Numbered from the stretch's first letter, positions 45,790 to 57,178 are shown. The stretch: 64,000 bases of DNA from Flavobacterium shii (GCF_025847235.1 NZ_JAOZEW010000001.1:310001-374000); one strand, 5' to 3'. A program made the numbers and translations. The notes: generated by a model from the sequence alone, not told the origin.

Positions 45790-46470
45790 ATGACTCAAAC
45801 CTATCTTTTAGAATGGATTGACCTAATGGTGACTTCAACTCTTAATCCAAATAAAACAGATCTTACTATGATTACTACAATTCAATCAAGAGAGATTATT
45901 GAAAAAGCGACCCAGCAAACTTTATTTATTCAATCACAGTTCACTATCCAGGTATTTTCCTTAACCAAGGAAAAACAGATTAAAATTTTAGTTGGGAACT
46001 ACTATTCTACATTGCTTTTTCTTCAAGACAAAATAATCGAAATAAACAGTAATAGCACTTTCAGTACGGATAATCTAAGGGAAGTTACATCTACCTTATT
46101 TTCTTGTTTAGATGAGCTAATAACTTTTGTAGAGTCAAGGTTTGCAAATTATCTAAGTGAACCTTTTCAAGTTATTGAAAGGAAGACAAATCGCACTATG
46201 GTGATAGATTATCCTTCTGGTAAAGTTTTATGCCAACTTTCTACAGATCAGACAGCATTAATACTTCGCGCTTCTGATGAGTTAAAAATTCTCATTTCAA
46301 AATCAATGAATCATTTATTTAAAACGATTGTTCCTTTCTTGTCTACACCAAACAAAGTAAATCTTTCGTATGATTCCATGCGTAGTAAAGCTTATGTTGC
46401 TGAAGAGCGGGATAAGGAAATTGTCATTGAAACATTGGAACGCATGATTAAACAGATTAAAGAATATTAA
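45790..46470 (+). CDS. RteC-like regulator of the conjugative element
   Basis: A 226-residue protein. The C-terminal third (KVLCQLSTDQTALILRASDEL, then NLSYDSMRSKAYVAEERD and a final amphipathic helix) resembles the winged-helix end of RteC and related proteins of Bacteroidetes conjugative elements. RteC controls excision in CTnDOT. Its position just upstream of the transfer genes fits a regulatory role, but the similarity is weak and read by eye. Confidence 0.45.
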   Translation: MTQTYLLEWIDLMVTSTLNPNKTDLTMITTIQSREIIEKATQQTLFIQSQFTIQVFSLTKEKQIKILVGNYYSTLLFLQDKIIEINSNSTFSTDNLREVTSTLFSCLDELITFVESRFANYLSEPFQVIERKTNRTMVIDYPSGKVLCQLSTDQTALILRASDELKILISKSMNHLFKTIVPFLSTPNKVNLSYDSMRSKAYVAEERDKEIVIETLERMIKQIKEY

Positions 46471-46500
46471 CTGAATACTAATAATTTAAAATTTAGAAAC

Positions 46501-47049
46501 ATGAAAAAATTACCCTTTATTCTTACCGCAGTGATTCTTATAATCACAAGCTGCCAACCTAAAAAGCTAGATGAGAAATTGGCTACCGAACTTATTATAG
46601 ACAAAAAACGTTATCCTAAAATTGTTGACCATGATATTTTCTGCAATGATCCAGCTCATGCATACACAATTTTTAAATCAGGACTCGTAGAAAAAGGATT
46701 TGTAAAAGTACTTCAAAGCAAGAAATTTGGAGATACAACTTCTTTTGTGAGCTTTACCTCAGCAGCAAAACCTTACTTACTGCCGACAACGGCAGATGAT
46801 AAAATAAGTAAAATACAACGTGTAAAAGTTGCAAATGAAGAGTTTGGAGCAATTGGAGCAATCAGAATTATGAGTTCTGGAAATAAGGCAATTGTGGAAT
46901 ATACTACAATTCGAAGAAAAAATGATTTTGCTGCTGCTATGAAAAATGGCTTGCGAGATACGGTGAATCATGAAGCTTATTTTTTACGAACCGATGATGG
47001 CTGGCAACTAATGGATAAAAAGTCGGAAATTGAATTTTTATCATATTAG
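46501..47049 (+). CDS. Lipoprotein of unknown function
   Basis: A 182-residue protein with a lipoprotein signal (AVILIITSC, Cys18). The mature part is a compact mixed domain ending WQLMDKKSEIEF. No family recognised. It lies 30 bp after the RteC-like gene and is followed by a terminator, so it closes the regulatory block before the tra operon. Confidence 0.6.
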   Translation: MKKLPFILTAVILIITSCQPKKLDEKLATELIIDKKRYPKIVDHDIFCNDPAHAYTIFKSGLVEKGFVKVLQSKKFGDTTSFVSFTSAAKPYLLPTTADDKISKIQRVKVANEEFGAIGAIRIMSSGNKAIVEYTTIRRKNDFAAAMKNGLRDTVNHEAYFLRTDDGWQLMDKKSEIEFLSY

Positions 47050-47093
47050 GATAAAGATAACCATCCTAAAATAGTTTATTTGATCATCAAATT

Positions 47094-47118
47094 AGCCTCC
47101 CATTCGGGAGGCTTTTTT
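47094..47118 (+). terminator. Intrinsic terminator before the tra operon
   Basis: AGCCTCCC and GGGAGGCT form a perfect stem around ATTC, followed by TTTTTT. It separates the regulatory genes from the transfer operon. Confidence 0.88.
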
Positions 47119-47162
47119 ATTTTTTCTACTTTTTTTTATTTTTTTTCTACCTGATTTTACTG

Positions 47163-47205
47163 GGGGTCCAACGGGGTACAACTGGGGTACAACAAAAAGT
47201 TGGAC
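47163..47205. repeat. Three tandem decamers and an inverted partner at the tra promoter
   Basis: GGGGTCCAAC (47163-47172), GGGGTACAAC (47173-47182) and GGGGTACAAC (47184-47193) follow one another; GTTGGAC (47199-47205) is the inverse of GTCCAAC in the first copy. They lie directly upstream of the promoter candidate of the tra operon, and the G-runs stand out in AT-rich DNA. Confidence 0.55.
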
Positions 47206-47236
47206 TTGTAGCGGGGATTCAACCAGCGTTTCTTTG
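47206..47236 (+). promoter_or_regulatory. Candidate promoter of the tra operon
   Basis: TTG at 47206-47208 and TTTCTTTG at 47229-47236 are 20 bp apart and match the Bacteroidota -33/-7 pattern with one mismatch. Transcription would start near 47243, which argues for the later start codon of the first gene. Confidence 0.4.
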
Positions 47237-47297
47237 CCCTGTAATTATGAACATCCGGATTTGGAACTATTCCCTCTTTTCGGATTGCAAGGAACTA

Positions 47298-47804
47298 ATG
47301 TTAAACGATAAAATTACAGAGCGTATGTTTACAAACATTTCATGGACCCATTACATAGTTGTAATTGTCCTTCTAGTAGCAAGTTGGTATTTATTTGTTG
47401 GTTTACGATTTTACGTAAATGACATCAAAGAAATTGTAACTGGAAAACGAAAACGTCCAATGGGAGAATTAGGGGATACAAATTCTTACGAATCCCAAGC
47501 AATGCTAAATTCTCAGGAAGCACTACAAACTAATGCTGCACAATCTTCATTTGGAGAATTTGATTCCACTTTTCAGCAGGTGGATGGTTTAGTAGAGCGA
47601 TTGAAAAGTGTTATCGCAAATGCTGCTAAAAGAAAGCTTCTGAAACAAGAATTCATGGATTACCTCAGATTAGTTCTTGCGGAATACCCAACAATCAAAA
47701 ATTCCTCTTTTAGCCCTTCAGTTAGTGAACTAATTGTCTCAGAATGTGACAAACTCGATGCAGTCACTCTAAGCCAGGAGGAAGCGGAAGGATTATGGAA
47801 TTAA
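47298..47804 (+). CDS. Membrane protein at the head of the tra operon
   Basis: About 168 residues from the ATG at 47298, which has AAGGA 7 bp upstream; a start at 47247 would almost coincide with the predicted transcription start. One N-terminal span (HYIVVIVLLVASWYLFVGL) is followed by a soluble helical region (VDGLVERLKSVIANAAKRK). Proteins of this shape sit just upstream of TraE in Bacteroidetes elements. Role unknown; probably part of, or a helper of, the transfer apparatus. Confidence 0.6.
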   Translation: MLNDKITERMFTNISWTHYIVVIVLLVASWYLFVGLRFYVNDIKEIVTGKRKRPMGELGDTNSYESQAMLNSQEALQTNAAQSSFGEFDSTFQQVDGLVERLKSVIANAAKRKLLKQEFMDYLRLVLAEYPTIKNSSFSPSVSELIVSECDKLDAVTLSQEEAEGLWN

Positions 47805-47821
47805 AAAACTACAATTTTTTT

Positions 47822-47912
47822 AACGGAGGAAATGCCCCTGTCCGTCCCGGCGCGGTATGGCTTATGTGACAGGAAGAGGAATTGCGACAGCGGTAACTTC
47901 CTCCGTTTTTTT
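47822..47912 (+). ncRNA. Structured leader with terminator-like end, upstream of traE
   Basis: AACGGAGGAA (47822-47831) pairs with TTCCTCCGTT (47898-47907), which is followed by a T run to 47912. Between them lie 66 bases holding a second stem, CCTGTC (47837-47842) with GACAGG (47868-47873), and a GC-rich core. This is far more elaborate than a simple terminator. It could be an attenuator or a regulatory RNA that sets how much of the tra operon is transcribed. Confidence 0.5.
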
Positions 47913-47944
47913 ACCTAATTATTTGAACTTTAAAATAATGTGTC

Positions 47945-48283
47945 ATGAAAAAATGCGAATGGAATTTTAGAAAGTTTACACCACACAAATTTGCGATTGC
48001 TGCTATCATCCTTGCATTGTTGGTATTTAATTATCAGAGCTACGGTCAAGATGGACTTGCGGGAATCAATGAAGCGAACCAACAGGTTAGAAGTTATTTC
48101 GACGCCGGTACCGACCTTATGTACGCCGTTGGAGCACTACTTGGATTAATAGGAGCTGTGAAGGTATATCAAAAATGGAATGCGGGTGATCCTGATACTG
48201 GAAAAGTGGCTGCAGCCTGGTTTGGCAGTTGTGTTTTTCTAGTGGTTGTTGCCACTGTAATTCAATCCTTCTTCGGTATTTAA
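47945..48283 (+). CDS. traE: Conjugation protein TraE (DUF4134, pilin-like)
   Basis: A 112-residue protein with a signal peptide (IAAIILALLVFNYQSYG) and two spans (about 60-77 and 92-110). Sequence features such as AVGALLGLIGAVKVYQKW and AAAWFGSCVFLVVV are typical of DUF4134, the VirB2-like subunit of the Bacteroidetes transfer apparatus. It follows the structured leader by about 30 bp. Confidence 0.9.
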   Translation: MKKCEWNFRKFTPHKFAIAAIILALLVFNYQSYGQDGLAGINEANQQVRSYFDAGTDLMYAVGALLGLIGAVKVYQKWNAGDPDTGKVAAAWFGSCVFLVVVATVIQSFFGI

Positions 48284-48294
48284 AGCGCGGTGCT

Positions 48295-48723
48295 ATGGAA
48301 AATCTTCTGAAAGAAAAGTTATGGTTCTATATCATCCATAACAATCCCGATCTGATGTTTACACTTCAGGAAGGGTACCTGGTAACAGATTACCTCAATG
48401 AAAAAGTAAATGGTGTACTATCCATTATAGAGGAAATGCAAGCAGACAACATACCTGCTTACATCATCGAAGAAATTTGTCTCAATCTACTTACTGAAGA
48501 TTTAAAGCCATCTCGATTCCTATATATCAAGAACCTCTTGGAAGAAGAGTTTGAGGAAAGCTATTCCGATTTTCAGGAATCAGGCATTCTCACATATGAG
48601 GTAATCAACCTTATAGAAAGTTGCAAGCCCATTTTTGAAACTATCGGTTTTACAAAAGAAAATGAAGAAGATCCTACACTAAGGAATACCCTAATAGGTC
48701 AGATTGCTGACTATCTAAGTTGA
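48295..48723 (+). CDS. Acidic protein of unknown function in the tra operon
   Basis: A 142-residue acidic, helical, cytoplasmic protein starting at the ATG at 48295, 11 bp after traE. No membrane span, no signal peptide, no family recognised. It lies between traE and the large methylase/helicase gene. Confidence 0.65.
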   Translation: MENLLKEKLWFYIIHNNPDLMFTLQEGYLVTDYLNEKVNGVLSIIEEMQADNIPAYIIEEICLNLLTEDLKPSRFLYIKNLLEEEFEESYSDFQESGILTYEVINLIESCKPIFETIGFTKENEEDPTLRNTLIGQIADYLS

Positions 48724-48761
48724 GCTATTTATAGCAATATGTAGTATGAAAAGGAGTAATT

Positions 48762-51700
48762 ATGGCGTACAATCTATCCCAAAAACTAAGTGCCAATATC
48801 AAGGCTATTTCCATTGCCATGCAATGGAAACCAGGTGATGCTTTATCGGAAGAAGCTGTTGCTGTTCTTATGGCATATGCTGGCTTTGGGGGAATCAAGG
48901 TTGTATTGTATCCTAATGGTACAATCGAAGACTGGATAAAATCCGGAGCAACTAACGAAGATTTGAAGCTGCATTCAGAGATGACTCGTCTGCACGAATT
49001 ATTACAGGAACACTATTCTGAAAAGGATTATAATGCGATTGTTTCTTCGCTACGCAACAGTGTACTAACGGCATTTTACACTCCGGAAATTGTGCCCAAA
49101 ACCCTGTACACTATTTTGCAAGAACAAGGCATAAGTCCCAAAAGATTATACGAACCATCAGCCGGTTCAGGTATTTTTATCACTGAAGCAGGCAAGGCTT
49201 TTCCAAATTTGGAACAAATTACGGCTACAGAGAAAGACAAATTGAGCGGTTTGGTTCTTTCGGCATTAAACAGTACGCTGACAATAAAAAGTACCACACA
49301 TGTTACAGGATTGGAAGAAGCACCCACAAATGATAATAGCAGTTATGATCTGGTAGTGAGCAATATTCCCTTTGGTAATTTTTCAGTTTATGATGCAGCC
49401 TATCCCGATAAAGCAATTTCTGGAAAAATCCATAATTATTTCTTTGCAAAAGGATTGGATAAGCTTGCGGATGGCGGTCTTATGGTTTATATCACGACTG
49501 ACGGTTTTTTAAATAGTCCTTCGAATCAAGGTGTCCGCACATACGTTTTTCAAAATGCAGATTTTGTAAGTGTAGCCGTTATGCCAGATAACCTAATGAA
49601 GGAAACAGGAAATACAGATGCCCCCAATCATTTGCTTATTATTCAGAAAAATGAACACAAAGAAACATTGTCTGAAAAAGAAAATGAACTGCTGCAAACT
49701 GTTGAACTGGAAAATGAGTTTGGAAAATACAATACCAATAAATACCTGCACAATCGACCAGAACTCATAATTGGAGATGAAGTGTTCGCAGGTAAAAACC
49801 AATATGGTCAGGCGCATCAAAGCGTCAGACAAAGTGGTAACATTAATTCTGTTGCAAATCCTCTGGCGCAAAATATTACTAGTGGACTAAAAGATAATTT
49901 CAGTTTAGAGCGTTTTGTGTTGGCTCAAAAAATTGGTATCATTCATCAACCTGAAATATCCGGAAAAAAATTCACCTACCTGGCTATGCCGGAAAGTAAA
50001 GCAAGTGGTATTTCCGTTCAGCTGGGATTGTTTGATACTGCACCAGCGGAGAATATCAACCGCGCGATGGATTATATAAATCCGCTCGATGAAACTGTAG
50101 TGGATAAAAAAACGGCAAGAATACTCAGTACAATCTGCACAAAAGATAATCCATCACATGAAAATGTGGTACTTATTACCGCCAAACAAAACAAGTCCAA
50201 TAGGTACTTCTATAAATTGTATTCTAATGTAAAAGAAATTGATGGTTTTTCAGCCAATTGGATGAATGGCGGATTATTGCCTCATGAACTATTGGCGCTG
50301 TCCAATACTCTTCAAGAATATGACCACTCCTATGTATATCAAGGAGATAGAATACTTGAATCTGCCTTTTATTTAGAAAGACAGCTTTATGAAGAAAATC
50401 TTTCATCCAAACCTTTCTATAAAGAAGGAACACTCGTTAGGCTTGGCGAAGCTATAGGAATTATAAGTGACACCAATAGCAAGCACAAACAGGCTTTTTT
50501 TCTTCCATTAGCATCACAAGGCAATCTGAAATTTTACGATTCCTATATTAGGATTCGAGATAATTATTTAGAGCTATTTAAAAAAGAACAATCGGATGAA
50601 GCTGCAAGTAAGGAAGTCCGTGAAAATCTGGATCAGCATTATACAAAGTTTGTTTCTCAGTACGGTATTCTTAACAGCGCTGAGAATCGCAGGCTAATTA
50701 TGCAGGATTCCGCTTTTGGCTTCACTATCCTTTCTTCACTGGAACGTAAAGAAGGAGAACGTTATGTGAAGTCCGATATCCTAAGTGAATCTATAGTACA
50801 ACAACAGGAACGTTATTATACAAATGATCCGGTTGAAGCATTAGCCCGTAGCCTAAATGAAAAAGGAACTGTGGATTTAGGATTTATATCTGCTGCAACT
50901 GGACTTGAAGAAAATGAAGCCATAGAAAGTCTTAACCAGCATATTTATCTAAATCCGATACGTCAGGATTGGGAGACTTCAGATTTGTATCTAAGCGGTA
51001 ATGTAGTAGAAAAATTGCAACAGGCTAAAAATGCAGTACAGCAATATCCTGAAAATATGCAATATTATAAAGCAATGCAGGCGCTGGAAAAAGTACAGCC
51101 AGAGCGCATTCCATTTGAGTTACTTGATTTTAACCTTGGGGAGCGATGGATTCCCATTCATTACTATGAAAATTTTGCCAGACAATTATTTGATCAGGCA
51201 ACTGAAATTAATTATTTCCCATCACTGGATACTTTTAAAGTTAGCACAGGACATAATACTAAAATAGATAGGGAATTTGCAGTAACTCCAAAAAGTGGGA
51301 GAACCACTTATGGCTACACCATACTAGAACATGCACTCGAGAATACGGCTCCGTTCTTTACTTATGAGGTGGATGGACCAGCAGGAAAACCCATACGGTT
51401 GCCTGACAATGAAGCTATACAACTAGCACATCAAAAAATCGAGAACATCCGTAATGGGTTTATTGAATGGTTACAGGAATTACCAGTAAGTGATAAGAAT
51501 GAATTGGAAAATTTGTATAACAATACATTCAACTGTTATGTATTACGTGAGTATGATGGCAGCCATCTCAGTTTTCCGGGCTTGGATAAAAAAGCACTTG
51601 AAATTGAAGACTTATACAGCTCTCAAAAGAATGCTGCATGGCGTATCATTCAGAACCGTGGCGCTTTAATCGATCATGAGGTTGGACTTGGTAAGACACT

Positions 51701-54332
51701 TACTATGATTGTGGCTGCCAATGAAATGAAGCGATTAGGAATTATACATAAACCTGCAATACTGGCGCTGCATGCCAATGTAGATCAAATAGCATCGACT
51801 TACCGCAAGGCATATCCCAATGCAAGGATTTTAGCTCCTGGAGAAAATGATTTTACTCCAGCTAAAAGAGTACGGTTATTTCATGAAATAAAAAACAACA
51901 ACTGGGATTGCATCATTTTGACACACGATCAGTTTGGTAAAATTCCACAGTCACCAGAAATCCAGAAAGAGATACTGCAAAATGAACTGTATAACGTAGA
52001 ACGAGATCTTGATACAGCAAAAGATTTAGGTGGGGATATATCAAAAAAAATATTAAAAGGTCTTGAGATACGAAAAAACAATCTCGATGGTAAACTAAAA
52101 AAAGTACTGAGCGATATAGAAGACAAAAAAGACAGTGGCATCAACTTTAGAGAAATGGGTATTGATCACTTGTTCGTGGATGAATCACACAAATTCAAGA
52201 ACCTAACCTTCACTACCCGTCATGATCGTGTTGCAGGAATTGGAAATATACAGGGAAGCCAAAAGGCGCTTAATATGTTATTTGCAGTACGCACGCTTCA
52301 GGAAAAATTTGACTCCGATTTGTGTGTGACCTTTCTTTCGGGAACCCCAATCTCCAACAGTCTTACCGAAATGTATTTGCTTTTCAAATACCTGCGCCCT
52401 AAAGAAATGGAACGCCAACATATTGAAAATTTTGACGGCTGGGCTTCCGTTTTTGCCAGAAAAACAACTGATTTTGAATTTTCAGTTACTAATGAGATTA
52501 TTGCCAAAGAGCGTTTTCGTCATTTTATTAAAGTTCCCGAACTCGCCTTGTTCTACAATGAGATTACTGACTATAAAACGGCAAAACATATTCATCTGGA
52601 CAAACCTGAAATTGATGAGCAGCTTGTCAATATTAGTCCAACGCCGGAGCAAAGTGAGTTTATTGTCCAACTTATGCAGTTTGCAAAAACCGGTAATGCA
52701 ACCCTGATCGGGAGAGCACCTCTTACTAGAGAAGAAGATAAAGGAAGAATGCTAATTGCTACCAATTACGCCAAAAAGATGGCTGCCGATATGCGCTTGA
52801 TAGATGAAGGATATGGTGATCATCCCAATAATAAAGTCAATACATGCGCTAGAAATGTAGCTGAATTTTACAATACCTCTATGGAGCATAAAGGCACTCA
52901 GATCGTTTTTTCGGATATCGGGACACCTAAGCCGGATGCCTTTAATATGTATGATGCACTTAAAGATAAACTGGTAACGGATTTTAATATCCCTGCCCAC
53001 GAAATTACCTATATACACGATTGGACCGATAAAAAGAAAGCTCAACTATTTTACAAAATGAACACTGGCGAAATACGTATTTTGCTAGGAAGCACAGAAA
53101 AAGCTGGTACGGGGCTTAATGTACAAAAGCGTGTTGTAGCCATGCATCATCTTGATATTCCCTGGAGACCTTCAGATCTGGGACAGCGTAACGGCCGAGG
53201 GGGAAGACAAGGAAATGAAATTGCCAAACAGCATTATGGCAATAAAGTAAAGAATTTCATCTATGCTACTGAGCAATCATTAGACAATTATAAATTCAAT
53301 CTATTGAAGAACAAACAGACTTTTATCAGTCAGATGAAAAACTGTGAACTTAATGTTAGGACCATTGACGAAGGAGCGATGGACGAGCAAAGCGGAATGA
53401 ACTTTTCGGAATATATCGCAGTATTATCAGGTGATACTTCTTTACTGGAAAAATCAAAATTAGAAAAAAAAGTAGCGGTAATGGAAAGCCTTAAAAAGGC
53501 ACATTACAAGGAAGCTTCCAGAACTAAGTATCAGCTTGAATATTTACTTGAGGAAAAATTGGTGACTGCCAAAACACTGGATAAACTCATTGCCGATGAT
53601 GGATTCTACAAAAAGAACCTGAAGTACGAACCGGATGGAACCAAAGCAAATCCGCTGCAATTATATGGTTTTCAAATGCAGGACTCCGAAAATATTGGCA
53701 AACAAATAATTACGCTGTATAAAGACTGGAAACCTCCAGAAGGAGAAAATGAATCCAAACAGATTGGGAAGTTATATGATTTTGGACTCTATATAAAAAG
53801 AGAACGCGAAGCCTATCAAAGTGATGGATTGTACCAATACCGCTACTCCAACAGCTTTTATGCACAGCGCTTAGAAGATGGGATTAAATATACTATTAAT
53901 GGTGGTACTCCAAATATAGATAACCCAAAATTGGCAGCCCGTCATTTTCTCAGTGCCATTGATCGAGTAGAATATCTCAGGGAAAAGTATCAAAAAACCA
54001 TCAAAGATATTGAAAGGCAGTTACCAGATTTACAAAAATTAGTAGCGAAACCCTTTAGCAAAGAGAATGAGTTGCAACAAATGAAAATTGAGTTGTCTAG
54101 TCTCGAAAGAGAAATTGCCTTAAAGATTCAGGAAAATCAACTCAAACAAGGCAATCCCCAAGATAGCAGTACCGCAGAAGAAACTATAGCATCTGGTGTG
54201 GTATCAGTAATTCAATTACCAGTAACGAATAAGGAAGGATCTGCACATTTTACAGCAGTTGAGGGTGATGGTGATAAATGGCAGCAACGTGCATTTTCCG
54301 AAATGAGACGTAACAGCAGGATGAAATTTTAA
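48762..54332 (+). CDS. Giant N6-adenine methylase/SNF2-type helicase fusion
   Basis: An 1856-residue protein. The N-terminal part is an N6 DNA methylase: [10 protein letters not shown] near residue 128 is the AdoMet motif, and [11 protein letters not shown] near 198 is the catalytic motif, NIPF in place of NPPF. Residues about 960-1560 are an SNF2-like helicase: DHEVGLGKT near 970, [11 protein letters not shown] near 1130, FLSGTPISN, and [12 protein letters not shown] as motif VI. A helical C-terminal region follows. Such proteins are common in Bacteroidetes conjugative elements and phages and are thought to protect incoming DNA from restriction. The role is inferred from the domains. Confidence 0.85.
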   Translation: MAYNLSQKLSANIKAISIAMQWKPGDALSEEAVAVLMAYAGFGGIKVVLYPNGTIEDWIKSGATNEDLKLHSEMTRLHELLQEHYSEKDYNAIVSSLRNSVLTAFYTPEIVPKTLYTILQEQGISPKRLYEPSAGSGIFITEAGKAFPNLEQITATEKDKLSGLVLSALNSTLTIKSTTHVTGLEEAPTNDNSSYDLVVSNIPFGNFSVYDAAYPDKAISGKIHNYFFAKGLDKLADGGLMVYITTDGFLNSPSNQGVRTYVFQNADFVSVAVMPDNLMKETGNTDAPNHLLIIQKNEHKETLSEKENELLQTVELENEFGKYNTNKYLHNRPELIIGDEVFAGKNQYGQAHQSVRQSGNINSVANPLAQNITSGLKDNFSLERFVLAQKIGIIHQPEISGKKFTYLAMPESKASGISVQLGLFDTAPAENINRAMDYINPLDETVVDKKTARILSTICTKDNPSHENVVLITAKQNKSNRYFYKLYSNVKEIDGFSANWMNGGLLPHELLALSNTLQEYDHSYVYQGDRILESAFYLERQLYEENLSSKPFYKEGTLVRLGEAIGIISDTNSKHKQAFFLPLASQGNLKFYDSYIRIRDNYLELFKKEQSDEAASKEVRENLDQHYTKFVSQYGILNSAENRRLIMQDSAFGFTILSSLERKEGERYVKSDILSESIVQQQERYYTNDPVEALARSLNEKGTVDLGFISAATGLEENEAIESLNQHIYLNPIRQDWETSDLYLSGNVVEKLQQAKNAVQQYPENMQYYKAMQALEKVQPERIPFELLDFNLGERWIPIHYYENFARQLFDQATEINYFPSLDTFKVSTGHNTKIDREFAVTPKSGRTTYGYTILEHALENTAPFFTYEVDGPAGKPIRLPDNEAIQLAHQKIENIRNGFIEWLQELPVSDKNELENLYNNTFNCYVLREYDGSHLSFPGLDKKALEIEDLYSSQKNAAWRIIQNRGALIDHEVGLGKTLTMIVAANEMKRLGIIHKPAILALHANVDQIASTYRKAYPNARILAPGENDFTPAKRVRLFHEIKNNNWDCIILTHDQFGKIPQSPEIQKEILQNELYNVERDLDTAKDLGGDISKKILKGLEIRKNNLDGKLKKVLSDIEDKKDSGINFREMGIDHLFVDESHKFKNLTFTTRHDRVAGIGNIQGSQKALNMLFAVRTLQEKFDSDLCVTFLSGTPISNSLTEMYLLFKYLRPKEMERQHIENFDGWASVFARKTTDFEFSVTNEIIAKERFRHFIKVPELALFYNEITDYKTAKHIHLDKPEIDEQLVNISPTPEQSEFIVQLMQFAKTGNATLIGRAPLTREEDKGRMLIATNYAKKMAADMRLIDEGYGDHPNNKVNTCARNVAEFYNTSMEHKGTQIVFSDIGTPKPDAFNMYDALKDKLVTDFNIPAHEITYIHDWTDKKKAQLFYKMNTGEIRILLGSTEKAGTGLNVQKRVVAMHHLDIPWRPSDLGQRNGRGGRQGNEIAKQHYGNKVKNFIYATEQSLDNYKFNLLKNKQTFISQMKNCELNVRTIDEGAMDEQSGMNFSEYIAVLSGDTSLLEKSKLEKKVAVMESLKKAHYKEASRTKYQLEYLLEEKLVTAKTLDKLIADDGFYKKNLKYEPDGTKANPLQLYGFQMQDSENIGKQIITLYKDWKPPEGENESKQIGKLYDFGLYIKREREAYQSDGLYQYRYSNSFYAQRLEDGIKYTINGGTPNIDNPKLAARHFLSAIDRVEYLREKYQKTIKDIERQLPDLQKLVAKPFSKENELQQMKIELSSLEREIALKIQENQLKQGNPQDSSTAEETIASGVVSVIQLPVTNKEGSAHFTAVEGDGDKWQQRAFSEMRRNSRMKF

Positions 54333-54342
54333 ATAGTATAAT

Positions 54343-54660
54343 ATGTCAAATAGTGTCTATCAAATTAACAAGGGAATAAACCAAAGCATCGAGTTTCGGG
54401 GACTTAAGGCGCAGTATATATGGTATTTGGGTGGGGGTGTTATTGTACTTATGATCCTTTTTGCAGCCATGTATATAGTAGGATTACCATCATTTCTCTG
54501 CATTGGAATTATCGGGATATCAGGTACGTTGCTGGTTTTAAAAATATACAAAATGAGCCACAAATATGGAGAGTTTGGAATGATGAAATCACTTGCAAAA
54601 CGACAAGTTCCAAAAGCTGTGAAATCCCAGAGCAGAAAAATATTTATGATGCACAAATGA
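54343..54660 (+). CDS. traF: Conjugation protein TraF (DUF4133, VirB3-like)
   Basis: A 105-residue protein with two membrane spans (about 25-48 and 50-70) and the DUF4133 pattern (YQINKGINQSIEFRGLKAQY, KYGEFGMMK). It belongs to the inner-membrane part of the channel and works with the TraG ATPase encoded next. It follows the methylase/helicase gene by 10 bp. Confidence 0.9.
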   Translation: MSNSVYQINKGINQSIEFRGLKAQYIWYLGGGVIVLMILFAAMYIVGLPSFLCIGIIGISGTLLVLKIYKMSHKYGEFGMMKSLAKRQVPKAVKSQSRKIFMMHK

Positions 54661-54699
54661 GATTTGTTCCAAATTAACAATAGGTAAATAAATAGGAAG

Positions 54700-57168
54700 A
54701 TGGAAAAGATGATAGATGATATTTTACCGATTATGGATGTGCAGCACGACTGTATACTTTCAAAACAAGGAGATGTAACGGTGGTTTTCAAGGCGGAACT
54801 ACCCGAGATATTTACCTTGTCGGATCAGGAGTATGAAGCATTCCATCAGACATGGCTTAAAGCAATTAAGTTGCTTCCCAAATTTAGTGTGTTCCATAAG
54901 CAGGACTGGTTTATAGACAATAAGTTCCAACCGGATTTTATTAATGAGGACAATAGCTTTCTTACCCGTAGCAGTGAGCGTTTTTTTAATGAACGTCCGT
55001 TTTTAGATCATTCCTGTTACATTTTTTTAACCAAAAAACCAGCAGGGCGAAAAACGTCGAGTTCATTATTTTCGAATTTACTTCGAACCTCCATTGTTCC
55101 TGAAGAAGCGATGAAGGAACAACTACGTCAGGAATTTATTGATAGCACCGGTCAGTTCGCGCGCATATTGGAAGATAGCGGCTTTGTGAAATTAACTCGT
55201 CTTAAAAACGATGACCTCAGAAGCCATAACAGGAAAATTGGTCTTATCGAACGGTATTGCTTTTTGTCTGAAAAAGAAAACTCGTTTGTTTTTAAAGATA
55301 TTGCTTTTAATGAAGGCTTACAGGTTGGAGACAAACATTGTCAAATTTATACATTAGGAGATGCTGCCGACTTACCTGCCCTATGTGGTTCCCGAATTAA
55401 CTACGACAGGTATTCTACAGATAAAACCAAGTTTAGTATTGGATTTGCCTCAACACTGGGACAGTTACTTTCCTGTAATCACATTTACAATCAGTACATC
55501 TTCATAGAAGATTTTCAAAAGACGTTGCAAAAACTCGAAAGCAAGAGACTACGATTGCAATCCTTATCCGCCTACAGTAGAGAGAATCTTATTGCTCGTG
55601 ATGCAACTAATGATTTCTTGAATGAAGCGTTTAGCCAGCAGCGTTTACCTGTCAAAGCACATTTTAATGTACTGATATGGACTCAGGATAAAGAAGAATT
55701 GAAAGACCTGAAAAATAAAGTATCGTCTGCACTGGCTCAAATGGATGCAGCCGCAAAACAAGAAACGGTAGGCGCTGCACAGATATTTTGGGCAGGCATT
55801 CCGGGAAATTCAGCAGACTTTCCGATGAACGATACTTTCGACACTTTCGCAGAACAAGCGGCGTGTTTTCTGAACATGGAAACTGGTTATCGTTCTTCTC
55901 TTAGTCCAATTGGGATTCGATTGGGAGACCGTTTAACAGGAAAACCGGTTCATGTCGATATTAGTGACGAACCTGTTAAGATGGGAATCTGTACCAATCG
56001 GAACAAATTTATACTTGGTCCTTCGGGAAGCGGAAAGTCTTTTTTTACCAACCATATGGTTAGAAGTTACTATGAACAAGGAACGCATGTTGTTTTGGTT
56101 GATGTTGGACACAGCTACAAAGGATTATGTGATATGGTGGGTGGCTATTACTTTACTTATGATGAAAAGAATCCGATCCAATTCAATCCATTTTATATAA
56201 GCGAGGGTGATATACTGGACACCGAGAAAAAAGAAAGTATTAAAACATTGTTACTGGCTTTATGGAAAAAAGACAATGAAACTTTCAACCGTAGTGAATA
56301 TGTGGCACTTTCCAATGCACTGCAATTGTATTATGAAAAACTAGACGGCAATTCCGATTTGTTTCCCTGTTTCAATACTTTTTATGATTTTCTGAAAGAT
56401 GATTTTGTAAAAATACTGGAGGGTGATAAGGTTAAGGAAAAAGATTTTGATGTGAACAATTTTCTATATGTACTACGACCTTATTATCAAGGAGGTGAAT
56501 TTGATTACCTGCTTAATGCTACTGAAAATCTTGATCTTTTAAAAGAGCGTTTTATTGTTTTTGAGTTAGATAACATTAAGGATCATCCAATACTCTTTCC
56601 TGTAGTAACCATTATCATCATGGAAGTATTCATAAGCAAAATGCGCAAGTTAAAAGGCATTCGAAAAATGATTCTAATTGAAGAAGCCTGGAAAGCCATT
56701 GCCAAAGAAGGTATGGCCGAATATATAAAATATTTGTTCAAGACTGTGCGTAAATTCTTTGGCGAAGCCATTGTAGTCACTCAGGAAGTAGAAGATATTA
56801 TTTCGTCACCTGTTGTAAAACAGGCTATCATCAATAATAGCGACTGCAAGATATTGTTAGATCAGAGTAAATATCAAAATAAGTTTGAGCAGATCCAGGA
56901 ACTACTTGGACTTACTGAAAAGGAAAAAGCACTTGTACTTTCTGTAAACAAAGCCAATGATCCTGATAAAAAGTACAAGGAAGTATTTATCTCTCTAGGC
57001 GGTATGCAATCTAAAGTGTACCGCACCGAAGTATCCCTTGAAGAATACCTCGCCTATACCACTGAAGAAACTGAAAAAGTAAAAGTGCAGGCATATGCCA
57101 AAAAATTTGATGGTGACATTAGAAAAGGTATTGCTGCACTAGCAATAGACATGAGAAATGGAAACTAA
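54700..57168 (+). CDS. traG: Conjugative transfer ATPase TraG (VirB4-like)
   Basis: An 822-residue AAA-type ATPase. Walker A is LGPSGSGKSFFTNHMV near residue 437 and Walker B is MILIEEAWKAI near 656. The N-terminal half has the VirB4/TraC pattern (FKKLYRTS-type regions here read NGSFLTRSSERFFNERPF). It powers assembly of and traffic through the transfer channel. Note that TraG in Bacteroidetes names the VirB4 homologue; the coupling protein is MobC. The stop overlaps the possible upstream start of the next gene. Confidence 0.92.
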   Translation: MEKMIDDILPIMDVQHDCILSKQGDVTVVFKAELPEIFTLSDQEYEAFHQTWLKAIKLLPKFSVFHKQDWFIDNKFQPDFINEDNSFLTRSSERFFNERPFLDHSCYIFLTKKPAGRKTSSSLFSNLLRTSIVPEEAMKEQLRQEFIDSTGQFARILEDSGFVKLTRLKNDDLRSHNRKIGLIERYCFLSEKENSFVFKDIAFNEGLQVGDKHCQIYTLGDAADLPALCGSRINYDRYSTDKTKFSIGFASTLGQLLSCNHIYNQYIFIEDFQKTLQKLESKRLRLQSLSAYSRENLIARDATNDFLNEAFSQQRLPVKAHFNVLIWTQDKEELKDLKNKVSSALAQMDAAAKQETVGAAQIFWAGIPGNSADFPMNDTFDTFAEQAACFLNMETGYRSSLSPIGIRLGDRLTGKPVHVDISDEPVKMGICTNRNKFILGPSGSGKSFFTNHMVRSYYEQGTHVVLVDVGHSYKGLCDMVGGYYFTYDEKNPIQFNPFYISEGDILDTEKKESIKTLLLALWKKDNETFNRSEYVALSNALQLYYEKLDGNSDLFPCFNTFYDFLKDDFVKILEGDKVKEKDFDVNNFLYVLRPYYQGGEFDYLLNATENLDLLKERFIVFELDNIKDHPILFPVVTIIIMEVFISKMRKLKGIRKMILIEEAWKAIAKEGMAEYIKYLFKTVRKFFGEAIVVTQEVEDIISSPVVKQAIINNSDCKILLDQSKYQNKFEQIQELLGLTEKEKALVLSVNKANDPDKKYKEVFISLGGMQSKVYRTEVSLEEYLAYTTEETEKVKVQAYAKKFDGDIRKGIAALAIDMRNGN

Positions 57169-57178
57169 ATTAAAAGTT

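Noticed and set aside
54360..54791. 143-codon leftward frame opposite traF
   Set aside because: Shadow of traF and the start of traG; both plus-strand genes are clear family members.
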